From Mytilisepta virgata (taxonomy: Eukaryota; Mollusca; Bivalvia; Mytilida; Mytilidae): a stretch of 64,000 nt of DNA. The first letter of the stretch is position 1; each line of letters begins with the position of its first letter. The translations under genes were made by a program, and so were the position numbers. The stretch spans positions 2,108,001 through 2,172,000 of the forward strand of contig JAPWFG010000024.1 of the NCBI GenBank assembly GCA_028015205.1. The letters run 5' to 3'. The notes beneath the pieces were generated by a model, which did no database searches, was not told the origin of the DNA, and saw nothing but the letters and a program-made list of their open reading frames with translations. Of this stretch, positions 46,290 through 57,548 are shown in pieces.

Positions 46290-46915
46290 TAAAATAGATA
46301 ATGGAAACGGAGAATGTGTCAAAGAGACAACAACCCGACCACAGAGCAGAAAACAGCTCAAGTCTACCAATAGGTCGTCAACGCAGCGAGAAGATCCCGC
46401 AACCCTCCCCCTATACCTCTAGCCAATGTGGAATAAACAAAATAGCCATACACACAGTAAAACTCACTTCAGAAGATGTCCGAGTCTGATGTTAAAAAAG
46501 GTAACAGAAGAAACTAAGCAAAATGACGATGAAAAATAAATATTAACAAAGGACTATTAACAGTTACTTACGTGCCAGCTCCAGGCCTCAATTAAACAGA
46601 TCGAAAGATTATGTCTTTATCATATAGAAAATCAGCCACAATCCCTCCTGTTAGGGGTTTAGTGTCATGTCATCATAAATTATATGAAAAAAGAACATAA
46701 CCCGTATCATGCCAACAACTGGTTGGCATAGGACAATAATGAATAACTTAATTTACAATTTTGATCGGCGACTTAATACAATTTAGCAAATATGATATTG
46801 ATGTTTATGAAAATGAAAAGATGCAGGATAACTAAAAACCGGGAATGACATATTAGGTGCTCCGGAATGGTAAGCATGTCCTGCTCCGTTAACCGCACCC
46901 GTCACATTGACAGCG
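46290..46915 (-). repeat. Dispersed retroelement-like repeat
   Basis: Contains GGAAACGGAGAATGTGTCAA, AGAGACAACAACCCGACCAC, CCTCAATTAAACAGATCGAA, CAATCCCTCCTGTTAGGGGT and ACATAACCCGTATCATGCCA. At 46845-46915 it ends with another GGTGCTCCGGAATGGTAAGC module and GCACCCGTCAC, as in the 13.9-kb tail. It could be the non-coding part of a related element. No protein frame survives. Confidence 0.55.
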
Positions 46916-47380
46916 AATATACACCCAGTGAGGTGTCATTTCCGGGAGAATGTTAAATCTGATTAAGATATCTAGTCTATAAAAATGTTTTAATAAGGAT
47001 ATAAAATCTCAAGAAATACTGGGACAATATACAGAATACAATCCACAGGGCTTTTTTTTGTTGTTCCTCATCTTGAAATTTAATTTAAGTTCGCCTTGAA
47101 TGAGCTAAAAGATTACATTTTACCGACAGAAAAACCCTAGGTGTATATTGACGTATTTGCGTTAAATTTAAATTGATATTGTTTCTCACGAGTTTAGGTT
47201 TATCGTACAGTTATTATGTTATCAAACTTGCCTATTCTGAAAACAATCTGAAGCACGCCCTCTGAATGAACTTCCTTTTACTTTTGAAAAAGATACATGT
47301 ATGCAGATAAGCAGACACAACATTTACACATTGTTTCTAAATAAAATCAGACAATACAACGAAAGAAATATATATTCAGA

Positions 47381-47526
47381 GTCGGACCACAGGGGCTCGT
47401 TACAATTGACACAGTATGTCATCTGTGACTGATCCGGCCCAGATCTATAATACCATAACAAGATCGGGGCCGGATCAGTCACAGATGACATACTGTGTCA
47501 ATTGTAACGAGCCCCTATGGTCGGAC
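47381..47526. mobile_element. 132-bp foldback MITE with 7-bp flanking repeats
   Basis: The arms 47388-47446 and 47461-47519 are 59 bp long and complementary with two mismatches, around a 14-nt loop. The arm starts CA(C/T)AGGGGCTCGTTAC and includes GACACAGTATGTCATCTGTG and GATCCGGCCC. GTCGGAC flanks both sides (47381-47387, 47520-47526), consistent with a target duplication. The element has no coding capacity; the 76-residue frame across it is a shadow. The near-perfect arms mean it is young or under selection. Confidence 0.85.
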
Positions 47527-48125
47527 GTGTTGGGCGTGAAATATCAACATCGACATAAAGTTCTATATTTGCTGCAGTTTACCTTAATTTGTCAGACCAT
47601 AAGTCACATCGATAAAAAAGATTATTGTTTACAACAATCTCATTAAAACAAGATCTTTGTTCCATCTACTTTTCCGAACCTTGAGTCGGTCCAATCATTT
47701 TTGCAATTGATTATTCATTGATTTGTTACAGAAATTACCAGTATTTAGCAAAATTAAAAAATAATAGAAATACTAAGGGTTCATTCCTTGTATTGCACAT
47801 GGTAGATCTCCTTAGCTGAAATTTGGCTTCCTATTTCGGTATTTTTGGTTCTTGTTTAATATAAGTCTGGTTTTTGGTCTTCCAAATGTTTCGGTTTTAA
47901 TGCTGCTGATGAGAGGTAACTCCTTGAAATGCGTCGTATACAGCATAGTATAAATTTACTATATCTAATATTAGTATCTTTGGATTGTTATTTTTTAGAC
48001 CGAGAAACTATGTTCTTCAGGAAATTCTCATTCCTACAACAAAGCTTCTTAAGCGATTGGGGCAATTATTTATGTCATGAACTACTCTCTTATTTCTAAA
48101 ACTAGAAAACATGTGAGTGTTCGAC

Positions 48126-48412
48126 CGGCTCGGCGGTCTCGTGGTAGCGTGCTCGCCCCGTGCGGAAGGTCGTGGGTTCGATCCCCGGCCAGGTCAAACC
48201 AAAGACATTCAAATTGGTATTTGCTGCTTCTCCGCCAAGTAACCGCCATCTAGAAGTAAGAGCAAAGGACAGGTCGACTCGGAGTAAGTATAATGTGTTC
48301 GAGTGGGGTGATACGTCTTCCTGTGGACAGTTACCTCGTGAGCTAGCACGTTAAAAAGCCGGCCCAGCGTGTCGGTCTAATACAAAGCAGGGATTATATT
48401 ATATTCATATCA
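48126..48412 (+). mobile_element. tRNA-derived SINE, second family
   Basis: The head contains a Pol III A-box-like GGTCTCGTGGTAGCG (48135-48149) and a perfect B box GGGTTCGATCC (48174-48184), as in a tRNA. It continues into a non-tRNA body (GGACAGGTCGACTCGGAGTA, CAGTTACCTCGTGAGCTAGC, AGCCGGCCCAGCGTGTCGGT). The 3' part is A/T-rich with ATATTATATTCATATCATAT. The acceptor stem does not close, so it is not a working tRNA gene. It lies about 200 bp before the fucosyltransferase exon. No clear target duplication was found. Confidence 0.8.
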
Positions 48413-48599
48413 TATCAACATGTTCTCGTCCTGACAGGCACTTAATGGATGACACTGGACGCTTAAAAATACTTCATCATCATCGTAAATGTTCGAAATT
48501 TCTAATTAGAAATCATTTAGACAGGTTGCCAACTCATCTTCAGCCAAGCCATTTACATTAAAATTTTCCTTTAGTTAAGACTCATGTAGCAATTTTATT

Positions 48600-48613
48600 T
48601 AAACTTTTTTCAG
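48600..48613 (+). promoter_or_regulatory. Predicted splice acceptor of the fucosyltransferase exon
   Basis: A short T-rich tract ending in CAG at 48611-48613. In-frame sequence upstream has no ATG before an in-frame TAA near 48559, so coding must enter here from another exon or use a non-ATG start. Confidence 0.65.
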
Positions 48614-49764
48614 ATTCTTTGGGAGGAACAATCAAGACTGGAAACTATCAATTGAAATGTTTGCTCGTCCTAAGTGTATGTGGTTATCTATGCATACTTT
48701 ATATAGCGATAACACAGGATAATTTTCCGAATACTTTGTATAAAAGTATATCAAGGATTACCAATAATCAGAATTTATCAAAACTATTTTCCTTTAGGAC
48801 AACCACAAACCAAAAAGCGTTCAAAATACTTTTGTACCGGCCAAAGCCCTGGGTGATAAAAAATGAGAATATATTCCCTAAAGACAAGTGCAAGTATGAC
48901 AACTGCCAAGTTCTTTTTGACAAAAGTCAGTTTTCAAAATGTGATGTTGTTATATTTGATTACGATCATTTATATAATGTAGAAAAGCTACCTAAATCAA
49001 AACATCAAATTTGGGTATTCTTTTCATTTGAACCCGCAACTAAAAGTATGGCTTACAAAACAAGAGGACTGGAAAATGCATTTGATTGGACAATGAGTTT
49101 CCGAAAAGACTCAGAAGGATATGCTCCATATGGGGAGATTATTCCACGTAAGGAAATAAAATTCAAAAATTATTCTGAAATTTTCAAAAGGAAAAAGAAG
49201 GATGTTGTATGGTTTGCAAGTCATTGTTATACTCATTCAAGAAGAGAACGGTACGTACGAAAAATGCGAAGGTATATTGATATTGATGTTTTCGGAAAAT
49301 GCGGGAATGATTCTTGTAGACCACCAGATTGCAAGTCACAAATGATGAAACAGTACAAATTTTACTTAGCATTTGAAAACTCATTTTGTTATGAATATAG
49401 TTCAGAGAAAGTATTTCAACTATATGAAAATGATGCATTGAACATCATTCCCGTTGTCCGAGGTGATCCTAACATAAAATATGTCCTCCCGAATAATACC
49501 TACATATCAACATTAGATTTTAAATCCCCCAAAGAACTCGCATTATATATTAAAAGCGTTGCTGCAAACGAATCCTTTTTTTCCCAAACTTTAATGCTCA
49601 AAGACAAGTTTACTACAACTGGCAAAAACATGACTGGTAAGCCGATGTATCATAATGCTATGTGCTCATTATGCGAGAAACTAAATAGTGGTTATAAACG
49701 CAAGACCAAGCTTAATATGAACCAATGGTATTTTAATCAGTGTAGACCCCCAACAGATATTTAA
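48614..49764 (+). CDS. Alpha-1,3-fucosyltransferase (GT10), main coding exon
   Basis: This 382-codon frame ends at TAA. Counting from the TTG at 48619, residues 14-31 are a hydrophobic segment after a short basic N-terminus, as in type II Golgi membrane enzymes. The stem follows, then the GT10 donor-binding motif FENSFCYEYSSEK at 252-264 followed by VVRGDPNIKYVLP. A CxxC (349-352) lies near the C-terminus and four N-glycosylation sequons occur (NYS at 184, NNT, NES, NMT). Such enzymes transfer fucose from GDP-fucose to GlcNAc of glycans. There is no ATG before the membrane segment; CAG at 48611-48613 after a T-rich tract is a likely acceptor, so the Met sits on an unseen upstream exon. The rest of the protein looks intact. 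Which acceptor glycan it uses cannot be told from sequence. Confidence 0.9.
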
Positions 49765-49804
49765 ATTCCTTTAACTATTGATTTAGTTAGCTGCAATGTT
49801 AACA

Positions 49805-49810
49805 AATAAA
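49805..49810 (+). terminator. Candidate fucosyltransferase polyadenylation signal
   Basis: AATAAA 41 bp after the stop codon. This would give a very short 3' UTR; other AATAAA-like words lie further on. Confidence 0.5.
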
Positions 49811-50866
49811 CTTAGCAAAATTGTATGTTTTTCCAACTGTATTAGACATTTCATTAAAATCCCTGTATTTTGGCATTAAAGTTTCGATTCGGCTTCTATA
49901 ATAACATGAATAAATGGCTATTAAAACTATATGACTGACGATCCAAACTGCAAGTTTCTTGCTTTTTTTATTACAACAAAAAATTCAGACAAAATATGAA
50001 AACTGTCCTTCTTTAAACAATTCACATTTACTTTGTACATGTTCATCAAATTACACAAAACGAATATTACTTCGTCAGAAAGAATAATGTGTTTTTGTTA
50101 TCTAACCTTATTGAAGATATTATCTCTATGTCAGAGTTTGTGTTTTCTGTAATATGTTTTATATTACATCTACAAGTAAGAAAAGTCCATTGGCAAATAG
50201 TTCGTGCTTCGGATGATAACCAGTTCAACAATTTACCAAACAATTCAAATTTGGGTGGAATGGGACACAAAGGGGAACCAAGTTTGAATGCCACTGTGAA
50301 AGGGCGGATGTTTGAGTTGGGTCGGATAATTTAGCCTTCATTGGCCTACTTTTTTTGGAAAACTGGAAAACTACAAGATATTTTTAGCGAAAAGGGAGCA
50401 TGACATTCTCCAAACACATTACTCAATATGGTCCTCGATCAACCTTTCCGTATTTTAACCCGACAAACTCCAGGGGACGCGGTAGGCAGATCTGTAGGTT
50501 GATCTCCCGTGACCCATCACAGGTACCTTGTATATATGTTGCAAATAAAAACCCAAACCATATATGAAAGACATGATACGAGTCAACCAAACAACAACAG
50601 CATGAACAATAAAATGTATAACAGGAAAGGTCAACCATGACCATGACATACCAATAAATCAAGGCCACCCTACAGAGAGAACCCTGACAAAAAATAAAAT
50701 AAAAGAGCACAAACATAAACACAAGAGAGAGAATAGTCTGAATTTGTACAGACACTTAAAAGTATTGGGGTTAAACAGTTTTAAATGATATTATGTCCTG
50801 TCCATTAAAGTTGGTATTACATTTTCCACCTTGACTGAAAAAGAGATATACATTTTAATGAATGAA
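49811..50866. other. Unassigned stretch
   Basis: No gene is supported. A segment at 50423-50760 is less AT-rich (GACGCGGTAGGCAGATCTGT, TTGATCTCCCGTGACCCATC) and may be an unrecognised repeat; its overlapping minus-strand frames do not resemble a known protein. Confidence 0.35.
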
Positions 50867-51807
50867 TTAGTCCAGTCAATCTAGCATAAATTTGACCCTA
50901 ACCTTAAAGTAATTGCAAAAGAAGATTTTTAAGTTTTAATCTTTAGCATTATACCCCAAATATACACAGAAAAAAAGTCTAACAAAATCTAACTTGAGGA
51001 AGACTAAAACATCACGATTTTAAAATTCCTATGGAGATTTGCATTGAAAATAAGAGATAACTCTGCAAAAAAAGGCAGAAATATCAATAAAAATTGATAC
51101 AAAATTTAACTTTACCGCTTCTATTCGGCAGAATGTATTGATTCTTGATATTTTATCCATCTTTAGAGTATAACAAACAACTCTAAAGGTGTTTTCATAT
51201 CTTTTATCAAGCTACAACCAAGATTTCGTAATTCATTAGTTGACCATTTATTAAATTTTTAACATGTCAAGGTAAAGAATCTCAAATTTAATAAAAATGA
51301 TTAGGCACATATTCTTCTTTTTGTGGTTTAAAGTTTCTTTAAACAAGGTAGATGCTGAACAAATATAATTTACAGATATAAACAATACCAAATTTTAAAA
51401 TTATTTTTTCAAAATGGTCACAAAGCCACAAATTTGCAATTTCTTTAATGAAAATGTGCAAAAAAAATAAAAATACCCATAACACTTCGGTTTTGTACAT
51501 TTCATGAGCAGAAGATTATATAATATAGTCAAATACGAACTTATAACCCATCAAAGTATTATACTTTACATGAATTTTAAAAAAATCAACAAAAAACTGA
51601 CAAAAAAGACTAATTTTTTGCAGAGTTATTTCCCCTTTCCAATGTTAATTTACATAGGAAATTAAAAATGCTGATTTTGAGTTTTCCTCAAGTTAGATTT
51701 TATGGGACTTTTTTCTGTGTATATTTGGGGCTTAATGCTATAGATCAGAACTAAAACATTTTCTGTTGCAATTAGTTTGAGGTTAAAACTTAGTTTGACT
51801 GGACTAA
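50867..51807. mobile_element. 941-bp element with ~200-bp terminal inverted repeats
   Basis: 50867-51075 and 51605-51807 are inverted copies with many substitutions. They share TTAGTCCAGTCAA at the outside, CCCCAAATATACACAGAAAA, AAAATCTAACTTGAGGAA and ATAACTCTGCAAAAAA toward the inside. TA flanks the GTCCAGTCAA ends, consistent with the TA duplication of Tc1/mariner-type elements. The 530-bp centre has no ORF, so this is a non-autonomous relative. Confidence 0.75.
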
Positions 51808-52941
51808 ATATAACTCACAGATTTTCCTGTAATACATACTGTTTATATAATTCAAACCATGTACATGTATAAGCTTCTGTCATGTCGGAAAAAAGACCAA
51901 ACTTGGATGAAACTTCACTCTTACCTCAGCCCCCCACCCCATAATTGAAAAGGAATAAAGGTATACAATAAAATTGAATTCATTCTTGACATTCAGCTAC
52001 ATTATCTTAAAATGTGCAATAGCCACTTAGTTTCTCATCAGGCAACTGTATGAAACCAGTTCTTGTGGCCAAAAACACATAAGAGGAAGAAACGATGTGG
52101 AGTAAAATGTCAAGAAAACATCCTATCTCTGGATTGAAGAGACCAAAAAATGACATCTGATGGTCACCACACTGTCTTCTATGAGTGAGAAATCCCACAC
52201 CAAGTGGGATTTCCAACTAGACCCAACAAAATATAACCAAGTTTATAAAGTCAGAAACAACACTACATCCAATCAAAGAAGTTTAGAATTTAGTAATGAC
52301 TTGGGAGAGGTATAGATAATTTGCCCTTCCCTTACTTGTGGCAAAAGTCCAAAATAAAACACAAAAGCACAATGTGTACATTGTAAACATCATACAGTAA
52401 AAATCAACTTGAAATGTATCTAATCCATTACATAAATACCTCAAATTTAATGTACAGCAACAAAAAGGACAGACATAGAGGTATGAACAATGATTTCCAC
52501 AGCATAGAGGTCCTTCAATACATCCTTATTACCAAGTTTGGTTACAGAGAGCCAAATAGTTTCAGAGAAGATCAAAATGTGAAAAGTTTATGGACAATGA
52601 CAGACGGATGCAAAGTGATGAAATACTTTTTGCCACACAAGCTAACAAGAGTCACAAAAATGCTAAAATGCACAGTACTATATTTAATACAAAATCAAAA
52701 CTTTCAACTGCAAGTAGACAAAGGACACCAAAAAATGAAACTATATGGTCTAAGTATGGAACATTCATATTTAGAATATGACCAATAACCCCAACATAGA
52801 TTTATTTTTATTACCATATTTATGTTTTGTCACACCATAAAATAATGTATAAATAAAAAACATGTAACAAAATGATGATATTTCAGAGATGACACATGTA
52901 CATAAAATCCTAAAATCTGTTCATTTGTTTTTAAGACTAAA
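51808..52941. other. Unassigned stretch
   Basis: The 124-residue frame at 52414-52788 overlaps a segment (ACAGAGAGCCAAATAGTTTC, GACAGACGGATGCAAAGTGA) that looks like decayed element body. No protein similarity is recognised. Confidence 0.35.
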
Positions 52942-53186
52942 CTAGATGTACTGTGAGCAAAGCTCACAAAGGATACTCCCCTGCTTTGAAGTCCAATTAT
53001 CTCGGAAAGCAAAGATTTTTCTTCATGCACATCTTTGGATGATGTACTTCATTTCTGTAAAGTTTCGTTGAAATCCATTGAGCGGTCTAGGAGGAGTTGC
53101 GCTTACAAGATATATGGACAGACAGACAGACGGACAAGGTGATTCCTATACACCCTCCCAAACAAGTTTGCGGGGGGTATAATGAC
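52942..53186 (-). mobile_element. Short TATACCCCC-type element with Helitron-like 3' end
   Basis: On the minus strand the head is TATACCCCCCGCAAACTTGT then TTGGGAGGGTGTATAGG, a hairpin, then CACCTTGTCCGTCTGTC and a short body (CTCAATGGATTTCAACGAAA). The 3' end has a perfect 6-bp stem GTGAGC-TTT-GCTCAC, a 7-nt spacer AGTACAT and CTAG (52945-52942) followed by T. The ~245-bp length makes it the smallest intact-looking member. It shares the 3' end with 28111-28585. Confidence 0.78.
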
Positions 53187-54094
53187 ACATTCAAAAAGAC
53201 TTTCCATGAATCCATCCATTTAAATTGCTATGTTTTCTCAATAATACCACTTTCATTTGAATACAAATCACAGGTCTTTGATCACCAATGGAAAACAGAA
53301 GTTATCATGTTTATTTTCAATTTGTTTATCCTGAAGGTCAAACTTAATATTCATCATCATCCACATCCTTGTCATAGATTGTTCTCACTTGCGATCTTTT
53401 CATTTTATTCGTACGTGCCACTTTTTTTTGGTTTTTCCTTCTTTTCTCCAGTCTCTGTGAAAAAAATAAATAAGAGGTTTAAAAGTCAGACTATACCTTT
53501 AACTAAAGACAGAAAGACATTTATAATGTAAAAATACTCGTAAATTATTTAGGATTAAAGTTTAAACTCCTCTAACAACGAAGAAACCAACCAAATTGAT
53601 TTCCGTTTTATGGAAATTTAAGTAAATGAGGTTCTAAGGAAAAAATAGCCCTTTGAAAAGATGTTTTCAATAAGAATATAAGCTTATGAATGTTCTGGTC
53701 TATCATGGTAAGCCCTTTTATCAATGTTTATAGAATATAATCATGATAATATTCTGAAAAAAAAGTTTCATTTTAATAGTTTGTTATCAACAATTGAGTA
53801 AAACAGAAAAATCTTAACTTCCCAAAACTGACAACTACTTTATACAAGGGGTTAGAAAAACCATTAAAAAAATCGAAAAAAAATCATATGTCATGACAAA
53901 GAACAATGACAGGATCGTGTCTGACTAAGTTGGAGTCATCCTTATTAAAGTTTTATGGACGTCATCATAACTTGGTTGACAGGTATAAAAAAAAAACGTT
54001 TCCCAAATAAAAATGGACCTGTTCCATTGATTTTATCCCTTCCTCATACCGGATTTAACATGGGCAGCATGTTTGGTGTCCTGCAGGAAGAAGA
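53187..54094. other. AT-rich stretch, nothing recognised
   Basis: The 144-residue frame starting at 53097 begins inside the element above and has no recognisable domain. Confidence 0.4.
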
Positions 54095-54260
54095 GACTGC
54101 TTTATCTTCCGGAGCACCTGAGTCTACCCCCGGTTTTTTGGTGGGATCCATGTTGTTCATATGTTTTTAGTTTTTAATTGTAATGCATGTATTGTTTTGG
54201 TCTTGTCTTCGTTGTTCTCTGTAGTTTGTCAGTTGTTTTGATTTTTCCCTCCTTCGAAAA
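54095..54260 (+). repeat. Retroelement 3' tail module, plus orientation
   Basis: TCTTCCGGAGCACCTGAGTC then TACCCCCGGTTTTTTGGTGG and TTTTTAGTTTTTAATTG parallel, in opposite orientation, the 3' tail at 13800-13990. The upstream coding part is missing. It seems to be a 3' stub of a related family. Confidence 0.65.
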
Positions 54261-55439
54261 TCCCTTTGGTTTTTCTTGACTTGACTTTCTTACATTTACT
54301 AGTGACGTACCTCTTTTTTCAGGCATCTAGACATTATTGACTCAAATTCATTACATGCACCAAAAAACTTCCCAAAGAACTTCTGAAAAAAAAAATACTA
54401 TAAATCATGAACAAATCTGACATTTATCTACCTACAAATCATTCTTTTTAATCAAAAGTTACACGATGTAAAATTCTGTTAAAAAAATATCCAAAACTTT
54501 TCACACCTGTACTATACGGCATAGTACATGTTTTACAAGCTACATTAGTGACTGTACAATGGTTATATTATATATTACATATATACTGACCAAAGTTTAT
54601 TCTACCATACCTTATTCTAGTCGGACTGTGTTTCAATAATTACAATGTGACAAAAGTTTAAAAGACATAATAATTAAGCAGTATGGGAGATAACTCACAA
54701 ATTCCAGATAATGCATGGTAATGATCTGCTTTGCTTACAAGTACAAGTACAATCTATAAAAGATCTATTTAAGATAACTACAACCGACAGGATATAAATG
54801 CTTTCATATAAATATGTAACTTTTTAAAAAATTCACAAAAATATGCGAACTTTCTCAGTTTTTAACCATTTCTGGGACTCTTTTCATCAGTAATAGAAAA
54901 ATAATTCCTAGTTTTTATTTATATCTTTAAAAAAAACCTGAAGTCAGCCATCAATTTTAGGATTGTGAGGTAGGTGTAAATACAGCTCTAGGCCAGCTTG
55001 GATGAGAATGTTCCAGTTAGCCTATAAAAAGAAGGGAGGAGGAGGCCTCTGCACTTTTGATGCTCCCCATTTCCTTTTCCAAGCTCCATTCTGCTGTATT
55101 AGTTGTAACATAATTAACAGTAATATAAATGTTTTTTCTGCAGATAAGCTAGACTTATTTAGTTTCTTTACAAATGTATATACAAAACAGAAATATTCAA
55201 TGACAAATTGTCCCTGCTGCAATCTTTTTTTTAAAAATTATTACTATTACCCTCCAATTTTATTAATCATGTAAATTCATTTCAACTTACTGTTTCACGA
55301 CATTGCATCAGGGCCTCAATATACTTGTTACATTCACTTGTGTGTAGATGTCGTTTTAAGTCTGTGTGCATTTTGTTTCAATTGCTGAAAAGATCAGAAA
55401 ATTAAGAACTGTTAACTTGTCAAGAAAAACTATTCCCTC
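54261..55439. other. AT-rich stretch, nothing recognised
   Basis: No gene or clear repeat is supported. Confidence 0.4.
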
Positions 55440-55950
55440 CTCTTCAACACTTCACCTGTCGCTGCCATCTTGGATGGCAGTCTGGGTCATCAGAAACATT
55501 TCTGGAAGAGAACCAGCTAAGGACCATTACTGCAAATTTTGGTTCAATTGGTTTAGTGGTTTCAGACAAGATTTTTATAAATTGAATTTCCCATAAGGTT
55601 CTATATGTCAAACTAAGTTCATCTGTAGTAGACAGTCTGGGTTATCAGATACAATTCTGATATAGGACCACTGCTGTGAAATTGGGTTCAAGTTGCTTCA
55701 CTAGTTTCGGACAAGAAAATTTTTAAGTGAATTTTTCCATAGGGTGCCTATGTGATGATTGATAAGCTCTGGTGGCCGTCATGGATGATGCGGACGGGTT
55801 CATCAGATATAATTCTGAAAGAGGACCACCTAAAGATCATTGTTGTGAAAATTTGCTTCATCTGGCATAATAGTTTCAGAGGAGAATATCTTTAGATGAA
55901 AGTTTACAACAACTGTCGATAACGAATGCCAAGTGGAGCAATACAATGTA
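55440..55950 (-). mobile_element. 'AGCTCACC' element body, copy D, no ends
   Basis: The reverse complement shows the family modules (TGGTCCTTAGCTGGTTC, TTGTCTGAAACCACTAAACC, CCAAGATGGCAGC, CCTATGGAAAAATTCA). Neither head nor tail hairpin is present. Diverged copy. Confidence 0.65.
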
Positions 55951-57548
55951 GCTTGCATTCACTCCTAAATTATTCTTTACACACTTCTAAACTAGGATCA
56001 GAACACATATTACCGGTATCCATTTTATTTTCTATAATTACGGCAAAATTATTTGAAAAATAAATATAAAATCAGTCTTAGAACACTGGTGGTGGCTTTA
56101 TCAGGATGTAGAATTAATTGATTACAATAAAACTAAACAGTAAATTACACATTTATGTAACAAACATAATTAAAATGTTTTATAAGAAAAAAATAACTGA
56201 ATTACGTCTACCATGATCAAACTGCAGTCAATAAGTTAAAATGATTTTGTGAAAAAAAATGATATGAAAATTTACTATTTTTCATATATAATTTTTGCAA
56301 ATTTATATACCAACAAGTCAAATATTTTGATAGATGAAATCTTTTGTAACCAGATTTTCAAGTAAACATTTGACTTACATTGAAACAGGTGAAATATCAT
56401 GCTTTCTGGGTGAAAAAAGATATCACAAATGAAAACTACAGAACATACATGTCTGTTATACATGATACCCTGTCCTCCTGATCTATCATTTATGACAGGA
56501 AATCATATTAAAAATTATTTAAATATATGAAAGATTCATAATGTATGCTTACATTAACTTTTACCACAATGAATCCACAGTACTAAATTCAGTTTCTGAC
56601 TGACAAAAACACTAAAATTCAATAGTGACTCAAGCATATCAAGCATGAAATGTAGGTCATGTGGACTCCTATGTTGCTGGTTTGTGTTGAACTTAAAAAG
56701 ATAATTGTATTTGTAAAATATCAATATTATATATCATCACAGGTTTATTAGAAATGAACTAAAATGCAAAATCAGAGTCAAACTGCAACATAATCTACCA
56801 TAAAATATTCCGGTTGGTCAGAGTGACTCAAACATGACAAAAGGGACAATAAAAAGAAAAGAGATGTGATGTGTGGTGATATGTGTGGATTTCATAAGGG
56901 TATAATCTAGATAATCAGGAATCGCTTTGACTTTTTTTATGAAATCAAAAACACATTTGAAAACCATTTCATTTTGTTCATTAGTCCGTATAAAAAGTGT
57001 CGAGGAACGGGTTCAATATCTCTAAAACTCTGTCTTTTTAGTGCGCTTTTGAATCTTGATATTGATTCGACATTACGTAAAGATAAATCATAATTGTTCC
57101 ATTCTTTAATAGTGATTTCCTAGTTTGCCAATTGTCAAAGATTGACTTGAACAATCTTTTGAGATTTTATCAAAATGTCATGGACCATAAAATGTTGGTC
57201 AAATTGAAGGATTTTTATATATACCATTTAAGAGTCTGAAACGGGGATGTAAGCTGTAAAAGACAGTGTGCTTTAAAAATGTCTCGTATGATATAGTTAT
57301 TACTCTCCGACAAAATAGCGGCGTAAAGCTTAAAAACCTTTAAAACTTAACACACATAATACCTACATTCGAGATCTTTGGTCCATAAATACATTAACTG
57401 TAGCCGTATACTTATTACCTTGACCTCGTTTGCTTCCCAATAATTGAAGAAAAAAATGTTTGCAACAATGTTAGAAAAAAATAATATGTTTTAACTTCAA
57501 GTTAAAAAATAGTTTGTCTTAAAAAACCATAAGAAAAAAGAAAAGAAA
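55951..57548. other. Unassigned stretch
   Basis: No gene is supported. Near 57400 a TTACCTTGACCTCGTTTGC word recalls the 12.8-kb repeat family. Confidence 0.4.

Noticed and set aside
47416..47646. 76-residue frame with CxxC
   Set aside because: Its first part lies in the arms of the foldback element, so it is a palindrome shadow.
48126..48200. tRNA gene on the plus strand
   Set aside because: Good B box but the acceptor stem does not pair and it runs into a conserved SINE-like body.
52414..52788. 124-residue plus-strand frame
   Set aside because: Overlaps decayed repeat-like sequence, with a second frame also open; no recognisable domain.
53097..53531. 144-residue plus-strand frame
   Set aside because: Begins inside the 52942-53186 element and ends in low-complexity hydrophobic sequence; no domain.
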